From positions 1 to 29,214 of the forward strand of contig JBFXFO010000033.1 in NCBI GenBank assembly GCA_050178915.1: a DNA stretch of 29,214 bases, written 5' to 3'. This DNA is from JBFXAF01 sp050178915. GTDB taxonomy: Bacteria > Pseudomonadota > Alphaproteobacteria > Rhizobiales > Rhizobiaceae. A model generated the notes under the pieces. It made no database searches. It had not been told where the DNA came from and worked only from the letters and a program-made list of their open reading frames with translations. Shown piece after piece: positions 8,085 through 15,023 of the stretch; position 1 is the stretch's first letter, and every line of letters starts with the position of its first letter. Made by a program: the position numbers and the translations under genes.

Positions 8085-8462
8085 ATGCCTTCTCAGGCCG
8101 GCGTGGTCGGACAGGACGACCAATCCCAGGCCATCAAAACAGTCCTTGCCAGTCTGGAAGACTCCAAGGCCGAAAACATCGTCTCAATCGACATCCAGAA
8201 GAAGTCGAGCCTCGGCGACTACATGGTCGTAGCCTCGGGGCGCTCGCACCGTCACGTGGCCGCCGTCGCGGATCACCTGATCAAGGCTCTGAAGGACCAG
8301 GGGTTTGGCCAGGCGCGCGTCGAAGGGCTGCCGACAGCCGACTGGGTGCTTGTCGATGCGGGCGATGTGATCGTGCACGTCTTCCGCCCGGAAGTCCGCG
8401 AGTTCTACAACATCGAGAAGATGTGGCAGGCTCCGGATCTCGAGGACGAGACACTGCACTGA
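8085..8462 (+). CDS. rsfS: Ribosomal silencing factor RsfS
   Basis: RsfS (Iojap family) binds ribosomal protein uL14 on the 50S subunit and blocks joining with the 30S subunit when nutrients are short. The 125-residue protein has the family core: IVSIDIQKKSSLGDYMVVASGRS, the helix HVAAVADHLIKALK, and DWVLVDAGDVIVHVFRPEVREFYNIEKMW at the end. The ATG at 8085 is supported by GGAAGAAGG eight bases upstream. The reading frame stays open a further 11 codons back to a CTG, which I do not use. rlmH follows after 29 bases, the usual bacterial pairing of two 50S-related genes. Here nadD, often the direct neighbour of rsfS in this order, is separated by two membrane-protein genes. Confidence 0.96.
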   Translation: MPSQAGVVGQDDQSQAIKTVLASLEDSKAENIVSIDIQKKSSLGDYMVVASGRSHRHVAAVADHLIKALKDQGFGQARVEGLPTADWVLVDAGDVIVHVFRPEVREFYNIEKMWQAPDLEDETLH

Positions 8463-8491
8463 CGCCCTGAGCGGCGCAAGGCGGCAGGATA

Positions 8492-8974
8492 ATGCGGATC
8501 GTAGTGCATGCGGTCGGCCGGATGAAGGCTGGCCCTGAAGCAGACCTTGCGGACCGCTATTTCGAGCGCTTCCAGCGCGGCGCGCCTTCCCTTGGAATGG
8601 ACTTTCTCGGCGTCAGGGAAACCCCGGAAAGCCGCGCCTCCGGTGCCGACGAGCGACGTCGCGCCGAGGCCCTCAGCCTTGATGGTACGCTTGCCGGCGG
8701 CGCCACGCTCTGGCTGCTTGACGAACGCGGTCGCGACCTGCCCTCTGAGGCTCTCGCCAAACGCATTGGCGGCTTGCGCGATGCCGGCCGCAAGACGCTG
8801 CTGATCGCGATCGGCGGGCCGGACGGGCACGCCGAGAGCCTGCGCAACATGGCCGAGCTGTCGCTCGCCTTCGGCCGCCAGACCTGGCCGCACCAGATCG
8901 TGCGGGTGATGCTGGCCGAGCAGCTCTACCGCGTCTCGACCATCCTCTCGGGGCACCCCTACCACCGCGCCTGA
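8492..8974 (+). CDS. rlmH: 23S rRNA pseudouridine-1915 N3-methyltransferase
   Basis: SPOUT-class enzyme that uses S-adenosylmethionine to methylate pseudouridine 1915 in helix 69 of 23S rRNA within assembled 70S ribosomes. The 160 residues fit the family (about 155). Visible are the N-terminal MRIVVHAVGRMKAGPEADL, the trefoil-knot SAM-binding section LLIAIGGPDGH, and the conserved end LAEQLYRVSTILSGHPYHR. The ATG at 8492 follows an AGGATA-type site. It is downstream of rsfS and likely in one transcript with it. A GC-rich inverted repeat (CGCCCG-ATT-CGGGCG, 8989-9003) without a T-run lies just after the stop and may mark the transcript end. Confidence 0.97.
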   Translation: MRIVVHAVGRMKAGPEADLADRYFERFQRGAPSLGMDFLGVRETPESRASGADERRRAEALSLDGTLAGGATLWLLDERGRDLPSEALAKRIGGLRDAGRKTLLIAIGGPDGHAESLRNMAELSLAFGRQTWPHQIVRVMLAEQLYRVSTILSGHPYHRA

Positions 8975-9096
8975 CGAGGCCGCGCTTCCGCCCGATTCGG
9001 GCGCGAGGGTCAGCCAGAGGCCGCAGCGCCGCTATGGTTGATGGTTCCTTAACGAAGCTTTCCATAAGGTTGCGATCCGGCACCTTCGGGCGAAAC

Positions 9097-10434
9097 ATGA
9101 TCGGAACGGCACAGGCAAACGGACGGAAGGCAAGGCTGGGCGTCGCCCTGCTTGCCGGCGTCTTCGTCCTGTCCACCGTCCCCTCCCTTGCCGTCGAATC
9201 GACCGGCTCCATCGAGCAGCGCCGCACCCAGAGCCGCGAGGAATATGAGGCGATTGCGAAACAGGTCTCTCTGACCACCGAACGGATGCACGCGCTCGCC
9301 GCCGAGATCGACGCCGTGCGCAAGGACCATGCGACGATCACAGCGGCGCTGATCCAGGCGGCGAAGACCGAGAAAAAGCTGGCGCAGGACGTGCAGGCCA
9401 TCACCGACCGCATCGACGTGCTGAAGGAGCAGCAGGACGAAATCCGCCGCTCGCTGGCCGAGCGTCGCGACGTGCTGGCGGAAGTGCTCGGCGCGCTGCA
9501 GCGCATGGGGCTGAACCCGCCGCCCGCGCTGCTGGTTGAGCCCGAAGACGCGCTGTCGTCGGTGCGCAGCGCCATCCTGCTTGGCTCGGTCGTGCCGGAA
9601 CTGCGCGCCGAGACCGAAATCCTCATCGCCGATCTGGCGGAACTGTCACGCGTGACCGCCTCCATCGAGGAGGAACGCGCCCGGCTGATGACGACGATGA
9701 GCGAACAGCTTGCCGAGAAGGAGCGGCTGGACCTGCTTCTGAAGGAAAAGAAGGAGCTGCAGGCGCGCTCCGAGAGCGAATATGAGAGCGAGCGCGCCAA
9801 GGCCGAGGAACTGGCGTCGCGCGCCGGCAATCTGAAAGACCTGATCGGCTCGCTCGAAACCGAGATCGAGGCGATGCGCAGCGCCGAGGAAAAAGCGCGG
9901 CGTGCCGAGGAAGCGAAGATCAGGCGCGAGGCTGCGTTGCGCGCCATGCCGATCCCCGACGCCAACCGCCTCGACGCGCCGGTGTCGTTCATTGCCCTGC
10001 AAGGCCAGCTCGCGACACCTGTGACCGGGCGGTTTTCAAGCCGTTTCGGCGACGGCGACAATAACGGCGGCGTGATGCATGGAGACACGCTTGCGACACA
10101 ATCGGAAGCAATCGTCACAGCGCCAACAGATGGCAGCGTTCTGTTTGCGGGGCTCTTCCGGTCGTATGGTCAACTCTTGATCCTCGATGCTGGCGACGGC
10201 TATCATGTCGTCCTGGCAGGGATGGGCAGAATCAGCGTGTCTCTGGGTCAGTCCGTCATGGCGGGAGAACCCGTAGGCGCGATGGGAGAAGCCAGGGTGG
10301 CAAGCACCCAGGCGGTCGAGAATGGAAACTCCGGACCGGAACTCTACGTGGAGTTCCGCAAGGACGGAAAACCCGTCGATCCGGCCCCGTGGTGGGCGGA
10401 GCGTCTTTCGGGAAGGACAGGAAATGATACGTAA
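9097..10434 (+). CDS. EnvC-like murein hydrolase activator (degenerate LytM/M23 domain)
   Basis: Periplasmic coiled-coil protein of the EnvC/LytM-factor type, expected to act at the division site by switching on peptidoglycan amidases. From the ATG at 9097 it has 445 residues. There is a signal peptide (basic start, core LGVALLAGVFVLSTVPSLA), then long heptad-rich coiled coils (about 45-290, rich in Glu, Lys and Arg), and a C-terminal M23/LytM domain (about 310-440: TPVTGRFSSRFGDG to GKPVDPAPWW). Active M23 peptidases carry HxxxD and HxH zinc sites; here those places read MHGDTLATQ and LYVEFR. The zinc site therefore appears incomplete and an activator role is likelier than cutting. ATG 9034 could add 21 residues but would put a long polar stretch before the signal core. 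It overlaps ctpA by 11 bases. Confidence 0.88.
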   Translation: MIGTAQANGRKARLGVALLAGVFVLSTVPSLAVESTGSIEQRRTQSREEYEAIAKQVSLTTERMHALAAEIDAVRKDHATITAALIQAAKTEKKLAQDVQAITDRIDVLKEQQDEIRRSLAERRDVLAEVLGALQRMGLNPPPALLVEPEDALSSVRSAILLGSVVPELRAETEILIADLAELSRVTASIEEERARLMTTMSEQLAEKERLDLLLKEKKELQARSESEYESERAKAEELASRAGNLKDLIGSLETEIEAMRSAEEKARRAEEAKIRREAALRAMPIPDANRLDAPVSFIALQGQLATPVTGRFSSRFGDGDNNGGVMHGDTLATQSEAIVTAPTDGSVLFAGLFRSYGQLLILDAGDGYHVVLAGMGRISVSLGQSVMAGEPVGAMGEARVASTQAVENGNSGPELYVEFRKDGKPVDPAPWWAERLSGRTGNDT

Positions 10435-11749
10435 AGTTTCGCTTCTGGTCGCGGGCGCTCTGATGGGAGCCTCGGCCATGAGCCTCATTTATGGCTCTCC
10501 CGGCTCGACGGCCAACGCCGCTGGCACCGAAACCTATCGCCAGTTGGCGATCTTCGGCGACATCTTCGAGCGCGTCCGCGGTCAGTACGTGACCCCGCCG
10601 GACGAGAAGGCTCTGGTCGAGAGCGCGATCAACGGCATGCTCACCTCCCTCGACCCGCATTCCTCCTACCTCAATCCCGAGGCCGCGAAGGACATGCGCG
10701 TCCAGACCAAGGGCGAGTTCGGCGGCCTCGGCATCGAGGTCACGATGGAGAACGAACTCGTCAAGGTCATCACACCGATCGACGACACCCCGGCGGCGCG
10801 CGCCGGCGTGCGCGCCGGCGACTTCATCTCCGCCATCGACGGCACCGAAGTGCGGGGCATGACGCTGAATGACGCGGTCGAGAAGATGCGCGGTCTGGTC
10901 AACACTCCGATCGACCTGACGATCCTGCGGGAAGGCAGCCAGGACCCGATCAAGATCACCATCATTCGCGACGTCATCAAGGTGAAGGCGGTCAAGTTCC
11001 GCGTCGAGAACGACGTCGGCTACATGAAGATCACCTCCTTCACCGAGAAGACCTTCGACGACCTGCAGAACGCGATCGAAACGATCAAGAAGGACATCCC
11101 GGCCGACAAGCTGAAGGGCTACGTGCTCGACCTGCGCCTCAATCCGGGTGGCCTGCTCGATCAGGCGGTGAGCGTGTCCGACACCTTCCTCGATCGCGGC
11201 GAGATCGTCTCGACGCGCGGCCGCGATCCGAAGGATGTCTCGCGCTTCGACGCCCGTCCGGGCGACATGATCGACGGCAAGCCGCTGGTCGTGCTGGTGA
11301 ACGGCGGTTCGGCCTCGGCTTCCGAGATCGTCGCCGGTGCGCTGCAGGATCATCGCCGCGCGACGGTGGTGGGCACGCAGTCCTTCGGCAAGGGCTCGGT
11401 GCAGACCATCATTCCGCTGGCCGAGAACGGCGCGCTGCGCCTGACCACGGCGCTCTACTACACGCCGGCCGGCAAATCGATCCAGGGCAAGGGCATCACG
11501 CCTGACATCAAGGTCGAACAGCCGCTGCCGGAAGATCTGGCCGGTCGCGACGTAACGCGCGGCGAATCCGATCTGCGCGGCCACATCAAGGGCGCCGACG
11601 AAAGCGATCAGGGCTCCGGCTCTGCTGCCTACGTACCGCCGGAGCCGAAGGACGACGTGCAGCTTGCCTACGCGCTCGACCTGCTGCGCGGCACCAAGAC
11701 CGACCCGGCCTTCCCGGCGAACCCGGACAAGGCTGTCCTGAACCAGTAG
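10424..11749 (+). CDS. ctpA: Carboxyl-terminal processing protease (S41 family)
   Basis: Serine protease exported to the periplasm that trims or degrades envelope proteins from the C-terminus; relatives regulate peptidoglycan hydrolases. The 441 residues begin with a signal sequence (MIRKVSLLVAGALMGASAM). A PDZ domain (about 95-180: GEFGGLGIEVT, PAARAGVRAGDFISAIDG) is followed by the S41 protease core. By spacing to Prc/CtpA, the catalytic residues are Ser298 in GGSASASE, Lys323 in FGKGSVQ and Gln327. The ATG at 10424 lies inside the last codons of the EnvC-like gene with GGAAGGACAGG just upstream, so translational coupling is likely. A longer in-frame start at 10322 would destroy the signal sequence. 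A strong hairpin follows the stop. Confidence 0.96.
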   Translation: MIRKVSLLVAGALMGASAMSLIYGSPGSTANAAGTETYRQLAIFGDIFERVRGQYVTPPDEKALVESAINGMLTSLDPHSSYLNPEAAKDMRVQTKGEFGGLGIEVTMENELVKVITPIDDTPAARAGVRAGDFISAIDGTEVRGMTLNDAVEKMRGLVNTPIDLTILREGSQDPIKITIIRDVIKVKAVKFRVENDVGYMKITSFTEKTFDDLQNAIETIKKDIPADKLKGYVLDLRLNPGGLLDQAVSVSDTFLDRGEIVSTRGRDPKDVSRFDARPGDMIDGKPLVVLVNGGSASASEIVAGALQDHRRATVVGTQSFGKGSVQTIIPLAENGALRLTTALYYTPAGKSIQGKGITPDIKVEQPLPEDLAGRDVTRGESDLRGHIKGADESDQGSGSAAYVPPEPKDDVQLAYALDLLRGTKTDPAFPANPDKAVLNQ

Positions 11750-11791
11750 GCGTTTCGGTCCCGGCCCGACCGGGATTTGTGTGAGTGAGCG

Positions 11792-11820
11792 ACTGCCGGA
11801 ATCTCCGATTCCGGCAGTTT
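11792..11820 (+). terminator. Hairpin after ctpA, probable terminator or attenuator
   Basis: ACTGCCGGAATC and GATTCCGGCAGT form a perfect 12-base-pair stem around a three-base loop, followed only by TTCGATT, so the T-run is poor. It lies 43 bases after the ctpA stop and about 27 bases before the next start. It may end the envC-ctpA transcript or reduce read-through into the deacetylase-rppH pair. Confidence 0.6.
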
Positions 11821-11847
11821 CGATTCCGACGATGCGAGGGGTGCATC

Positions 11848-13014
11848 TTGTCGACCGTTGAAGCCACGCCGAAACGCGAGATCGACCGGCCGCTCGGCCA
11901 GATGCAGCCGCGCCGCCAGCCGCCGGGCCGGGGCATCGACTTCCGGCTCGCCGGCACTGGCATCGCGGCACTGCTGCTGGTGACCGCTTCGGGCGTCATC
12001 GCCTTTCGCGACCAGCCGTTCCGCACACCCGTCACCGTCGCTGCCGAAGAACCGAAGCCTGTCGAAACCGCAACCGCCAGGCCGAACGGCCCGGTGCGTA
12101 GCGAGCCGGCCGGAAAGGGCGGCCCAGCGATCATCAAGGTCAACCCCGACGAGCCGGGCACGACCGGCACCGTGGTCATCCGCGATCCGTCGACGCTCGG
12201 CCAGAACCTGCGCGTCGCGCACCTGCCCGACATGGCGCTGGTCGAGGAGTCGGCGGACGGCCCGCTGCCGATCCGCGCGGCCGACGGACGGCGCCCCTTT
12301 GACGTCTACGCCCGGCCGTGGTCCGGCAAACGCGGCGCCCGCATTGCCATCGTGATCGGCGGCCTCGGCGTTTCGCAGACCGGCTCGCAGAAGGCTGTGG
12401 AACGCCTGCCGGCGGAAGTGACGCTCGCCTTCGCGTCGGGCGGCAACAGCCTCGGCCGCTGGATGCAGGCGGCGCGGCAGCGCGGGCATGAGGTGGTGAT
12501 GCAGATCCCGCTGGAGCCGTTCGACTATCCGGAGGTCAATCCGGGCCGCAATACGCTGACCACCGACGCCAGCGGCGACGAGAATGTCAGCCGGCTCGAA
12601 TGGGCGCTCGGCCGCATCACCAACTATACCGGGGTCATGAACTACATGGGCGCACGCTTCACCGCCGACCCCGATGCCATGGGGGCGATGATGGCGGAGC
12701 TCGGTCGCCGCGGTCTCGCCTACTACGACGATGGCTCGTCCTCGCGCAGCGTCGCCGCCGACCTCGCGGCCCGCAACGGCGTGCCCTACGCCGCCGGGGA
12801 TGGCGCCATTGACGCCGTGCGCGACCGCGGCGACATCCTGAAGAAGCTCGACGAGCTTGAGCGCGTCGCGCGGGCCCAGGGCTTTGCCGTCGGCACCGGC
12901 TCGGCTTTCGACGTCACGATCGACACCGTGGCCTCCTGGGTGTCCGAAGCGAAGAAGCGCGGCATCGAGATCGTGCCTATCTCCGCAGTGGCGGCTGACC
13001 CGGAGCGCGGCTGA
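11848..13014 (+). CDS. Divergent polysaccharide deacetylase family protein (YibQ-like)
   Basis: Member of the divergent polysaccharide deacetylase group (DUF610/YibQ), anchored in the inner membrane with a periplasmic catalytic-fold domain. Members commonly sit beside envC and ctpA; the true substrate is unknown. From the TTG at 11848 there are 388 residues: a basic proline-rich N-terminus, one membrane helix (about 35-55, GTGIAALLLVTASGVIAF), a linker rich in Pro, Glu and Thr, and the domain from about residue 165 (IAIVIGGLGVSQTGSQ, VTLAFASGG, GHEVVMQIPLEPFDYP, GVMNYMGARFT). The acidic pair seen in many relatives (VIDDLG) is GG here and the usual histidine before PLEP is Gln, so deacetylase activity is doubtful. 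GAGGGG six bases upstream supports the TTG. Its stop overlaps the rppH start by one base. Confidence 0.85.
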   Translation: MSTVEATPKREIDRPLGQMQPRRQPPGRGIDFRLAGTGIAALLLVTASGVIAFRDQPFRTPVTVAAEEPKPVETATARPNGPVRSEPAGKGGPAIIKVNPDEPGTTGTVVIRDPSTLGQNLRVAHLPDMALVEESADGPLPIRAADGRRPFDVYARPWSGKRGARIAIVIGGLGVSQTGSQKAVERLPAEVTLAFASGGNSLGRWMQAARQRGHEVVMQIPLEPFDYPEVNPGRNTLTTDASGDENVSRLEWALGRITNYTGVMNYMGARFTADPDAMGAMMAELGRRGLAYYDDGSSSRSVAADLAARNGVPYAAGDGAIDAVRDRGDILKKLDELERVARAQGFAVGTGSAFDVTIDTVASWVSEAKKRGIEIVPISAVAADPERG

Positions 13015-13538
13015 TGGCGCGCAAACCCGGTAAGCCGGTGGATCCGGAGACGCTGCCATACCGTCCCTGCGTCGGCGTCATGGTGCTCAACCGCCAGGGC
13101 TTCGTCTGGGCCGGGCACCGCATTGCGATCGGCAACAGCGAGTATGACGGCTCCCCGCAGCTATGGCAGATGCCTCAGGGCGGCATCGATGCTGGCGAAG
13201 ACCCGTTGCCGGCAGCAAGGCGCGAGCTCTACGAAGAAACCGGCATGCAGTCGGTTTCGCTGCTGGCCGAGGCGCCGGGCTGGATCAACTACGATCTGCC
13301 GCCGCAGCTGGTCGGCATAGGCCTGAAGGGCAAATATCGCGGCCAGACGCAGAAATGGTTCGCATTTCGCTTCGAAGGCAATGAGAGCGAGATCGCGATC
13401 GACCCGCCGCCGGGCGGGCACAAGGCCGAGTTCGACGATTGGGCGTGGAAGCCCATGGCGGAGCTGCCGGAGCTGATCGTGCCGTTCAAGCGTGGCGTTT
13501 ACGAGCAGGTGGTCGCGGCCTTCCGCCATCTCTCCTAG
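13014..13538 (+). CDS. rppH: RNA pyrophosphohydrolase (Nudix)
   Basis: Removes pyrophosphate from the 5' triphosphate end of RNA, opening it to RNase E decay; the rhizobial/Bartonella relative was first named invasion protein IalA and cleaves dinucleoside polyphosphates. The 174-residue protein has a complete Nudix box, G-x5-E-x7-REL-x-EE-x-G, at residues 56-77, with the metal-binding Glu71, Glu74 and Glu75. The flanking LWQMPQGGIDAGEDP and QTQKWFAFRFEG are typical. The ATG at 13014 overlaps the deacetylase stop (TGATG), implying coupled translation. At the 3' end the stop is shared with sodC on the other strand: the four bases CTAG at 13535-13538 hold both TAG codons. Confidence 0.96.
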   Translation: MARKPGKPVDPETLPYRPCVGVMVLNRQGFVWAGHRIAIGNSEYDGSPQLWQMPQGGIDAGEDPLPAARRELYEETGMQSVSLLAEAPGWINYDLPPQLVGIGLKGKYRGQTQKWFAFRFEGNESEIAIDPPPGGHKAEFDDWAWKPMAELPELIVPFKRGVYEQVVAAFRHLS

Positions 13539-14062
13539 GACGGCTGCTGCACGATCCCGCAGGCGATGCGATCGCCGGCATCGCCGCCCGGCTGGCTCGC
13601 GTGGTCGTCGGGGCCGGCATGCACCATCACGGACGAGCCGTCAGCATCCAGCAACGGATTGGGGCCATCCGATAGCGACAGCGTTGCGGTGAAGAATTCA
13701 GCCTTCAGGACGCCATCCTGGCCCACATGCACATTGGGGAGGTCTCCGGCGTGCGGGCCCTTGTCGTGATCGATCCCATGTTCCTTGCCGCCGGAGTAGT
13801 GCGGACCAGCGCTTTCAAACTTGCCAGCCTCGTCGCACAGGCCCTTCTCATGCACGTGGACGGCGTGCGGACCTGGCTTCATGCCGGTCATTTCGAACGT
13901 GACGCGCAACTGGCCCGACTTGGTCTCCTTGAAGGTGACCGTGCCGGCCTGGGTGCCGTCGAGATGCTTCATCGCCGCGAAGGCGGTCGCTTCCTGCGCC
14001 GAGGCGGCGGCCGAAAACAACAGCGCAGCGGCGAAGGCGGACGGGACTAGGACAGGTTTCAC
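13535..14062 (-). CDS. sodC: Periplasmic Cu/Zn superoxide dismutase
   Basis: Converts superoxide to oxygen and hydrogen peroxide in the periplasm. The 175 residues start with a clear signal peptide (AFAAALLFSAAASA, likely cut before QEATA at residue 23). By alignment to the bovine enzyme all metal ligands are present: His69 and His71 (HVH), bridging His88 (GPHY), His95, His104 and Asp107 (PHAGD), and the later His in VMVHAGPDDH. Cys76 and the Cys in ACGIVQ form the conserved disulfide. The start is GTG at 14062, supported by AGAGGAG eight bases upstream. The gene lies after the atp terminator on the same strand, so probably has its own promoter in the 145-base gap, and ends tail to tail with rppH. 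Confidence 0.95.
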   Translation of the reverse strand: MKPVLVPSAFAAALLFSAAASAQEATAFAAMKHLDGTQAGTVTFKETKSGQLRVTFEMTGMKPGPHAVHVHEKGLCDEAGKFESAGPHYSGGKEHGIDHDKGPHAGDLPNVHVGQDGVLKAEFFTATLSLSDGPNPLLDADGSSVMVHAGPDDHASQPGGDAGDRIACGIVQQPS

Positions 14063-14155
14063 GGGGCAGGTCTCCTCTGACTTGGAGGGCTAACCCGTCA
14101 GCACCCGATTCGTTTCACGCGGGCGCGCTCACGAAAGCGCCATGTTGCGCTGCGC

Positions 14156-14188
14156 AAAAGAAAAGCCGGGCTGAACCCGGCTTTTTGA
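14156..14188 (-). terminator. Bidirectional rho-independent terminator ending the ATP synthase operon
   Basis: AAAAGCCGGG and CCCGGCTTTT form a perfect 10-base-pair stem around CTGAA, flanked by TTTTCTTTT on the minus-strand transcript and CTTTTT on the plus side. It sits 20 bases after the atpC stop and separates the atp operon from sodC, which is on the same strand. Confidence 0.9.
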
Positions 14189-14207
14189 GATGCAATGCTG
14201 TTCCCGA

Positions 14208-14612
14208 TCAGGCGGGAAGGATCGCGCCTTCGAGCGTCGTCAGCTGGTGCAGGAACGCTTCCGCCTTGGTGCGCGAGGCGTCGTCCTTCGCGTCGTTCAG
14301 GTCTTCGCGGGCATCCTGGATGCGCTTCGCCAGGCTGGCGCGGTCGATGTCCTTCACCGGCGTCGCCGATTCCGCCAGCAGCGTGCAGCCGGTCGGCAGG
14401 ATGTCGGCAAAACCGCCAAAGACAACGTAACGCTCTTCCGCGCCCGACGCCTGCTTCACCGTCACGACGCCCGGCTTCACCGTGGTCATGACGGGCGAAT
14501 GATTGGCCATCACCGTCATCTCGCCTTCGGAACCCGGAATGACCACCGACTCGACCTGCTCGGAGACGAGAAGCCGCTCGGGGGAAACGAGTTCGAACTG
14601 GAATTCAGCCAT
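14208..14612 (-). CDS. atpC: F1 ATP synthase subunit epsilon
   Basis: Epsilon belongs to the central stalk of F1, links gamma to the c-ring and can inhibit ATP hydrolysis. The 134 residues show the N-terminal beta-sandwich (FQFELVSPERLLVSEQVESV, GSEGEMTVMANHSPVMT, RYVVFGGFADILP) and a C-terminal helical hairpin (SLAKRIQDAREDLNDAK), the normal alphaproteobacterial length. It is last in the minus-strand F1 operon, 28 bases after a small secreted protein gene that separates it from atpD, its usual direct neighbour. A strong terminator follows. Confidence 0.97.
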   Translation of the reverse strand: MAEFQFELVSPERLLVSEQVESVVIPGSEGEMTVMANHSPVMTTVKPGVVTVKQASGAEERYVVFGGFADILPTGCTLLAESATPVKDIDRASLAKRIQDAREDLNDAKDDASRTKAEAFLHQLTTLEGAILPA

Positions 14613-14640
14613 GATCAGCCAACCGCAATCGAATTGATAA

Positions 14641-14988
14641 TCAGTCCACGAAGTCGATCGTGACGAAGGACGGAAACTCGCCCATCACCGTTCCGCTGCC
14701 ATCGACCTGTTCACCCATCTCGATCTTGACCTTTACCTTCCGACCGATCTGGTCGTCCGGCATCACGGCCTCCGAATTCCAGGGCTCGCAGGCCGGTGCC
14801 GAGCACAGGCCGGTGAGGTCTTCTCCACCGGAGGCGGGCGTGATCGTCAGGTAGCAATTGTCGCCACAGCTGAACTCTTTGATCGTGCCCTCGGCGGTCT
14901 CGGCATCCTTGCCGAAAGCCGCACCGGCCAGACCCGCCGCGCCGAACACAACACCCACTGCAATCACTGCAAATGCACGTTTGTTCAT
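14641..14988 (-). CDS. Small secreted four-cysteine protein of unknown function inside the atp operon
   Basis: I do not recognise a named family. The 115-residue product begins with a typical signal peptide (basic MNKRAF, hydrophobic core AVIAVGVVFGAAGLAGAAFG), so it is expected in the periplasm. The mature part has four cysteines in two close pairs: Cys41/Cys45 (SCGDNC) and Cys62/Cys67 (LCSAPAC), which could form disulfides or bind metal. The rest alternates polar and hydrophobic residues (KVKVKIEMGEQV, FVTIDFVD), suggesting a small beta-barrel, perhaps OB-like. GGGAGG eight bases before the ATG is the best ribosome-binding site in the operon. Gaps are 35 bases from atpD and 28 to atpC, so it is cotranscribed. 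Any link to ATP synthase is unproven; exported proteins cannot touch F1 in the cytosol, though they could reach the membrane from outside. Confidence 0.85.
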   Translation of the reverse strand: MNKRAFAVIAVGVVFGAAGLAGAAFGKDAETAEGTIKEFSCGDNCYLTITPASGGEDLTGLCSAPACEPWNSEAVMPDDQIGRKVKVKIEMGEQVDGSGTVMGEFPSFVTIDFVD

Positions 14989-15023
14989 AACGGCGACCTC
15001 CCGCCTCTGGTGTTTACTCCCGA

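Noticed and set aside
8989..9003. CGCCCG-ATT-CGGGCG inverted repeat after rlmH as a terminator
   Set aside because: Only six base pairs and no T-run; kept as a remark under rlmH rather than called.
10256..11971. Open frame of 571 codons on the minus strand opposite ctpA
   Set aside because: ctpA is certain from its catalytic residues and signal sequence; the opposite frame is a shadow.
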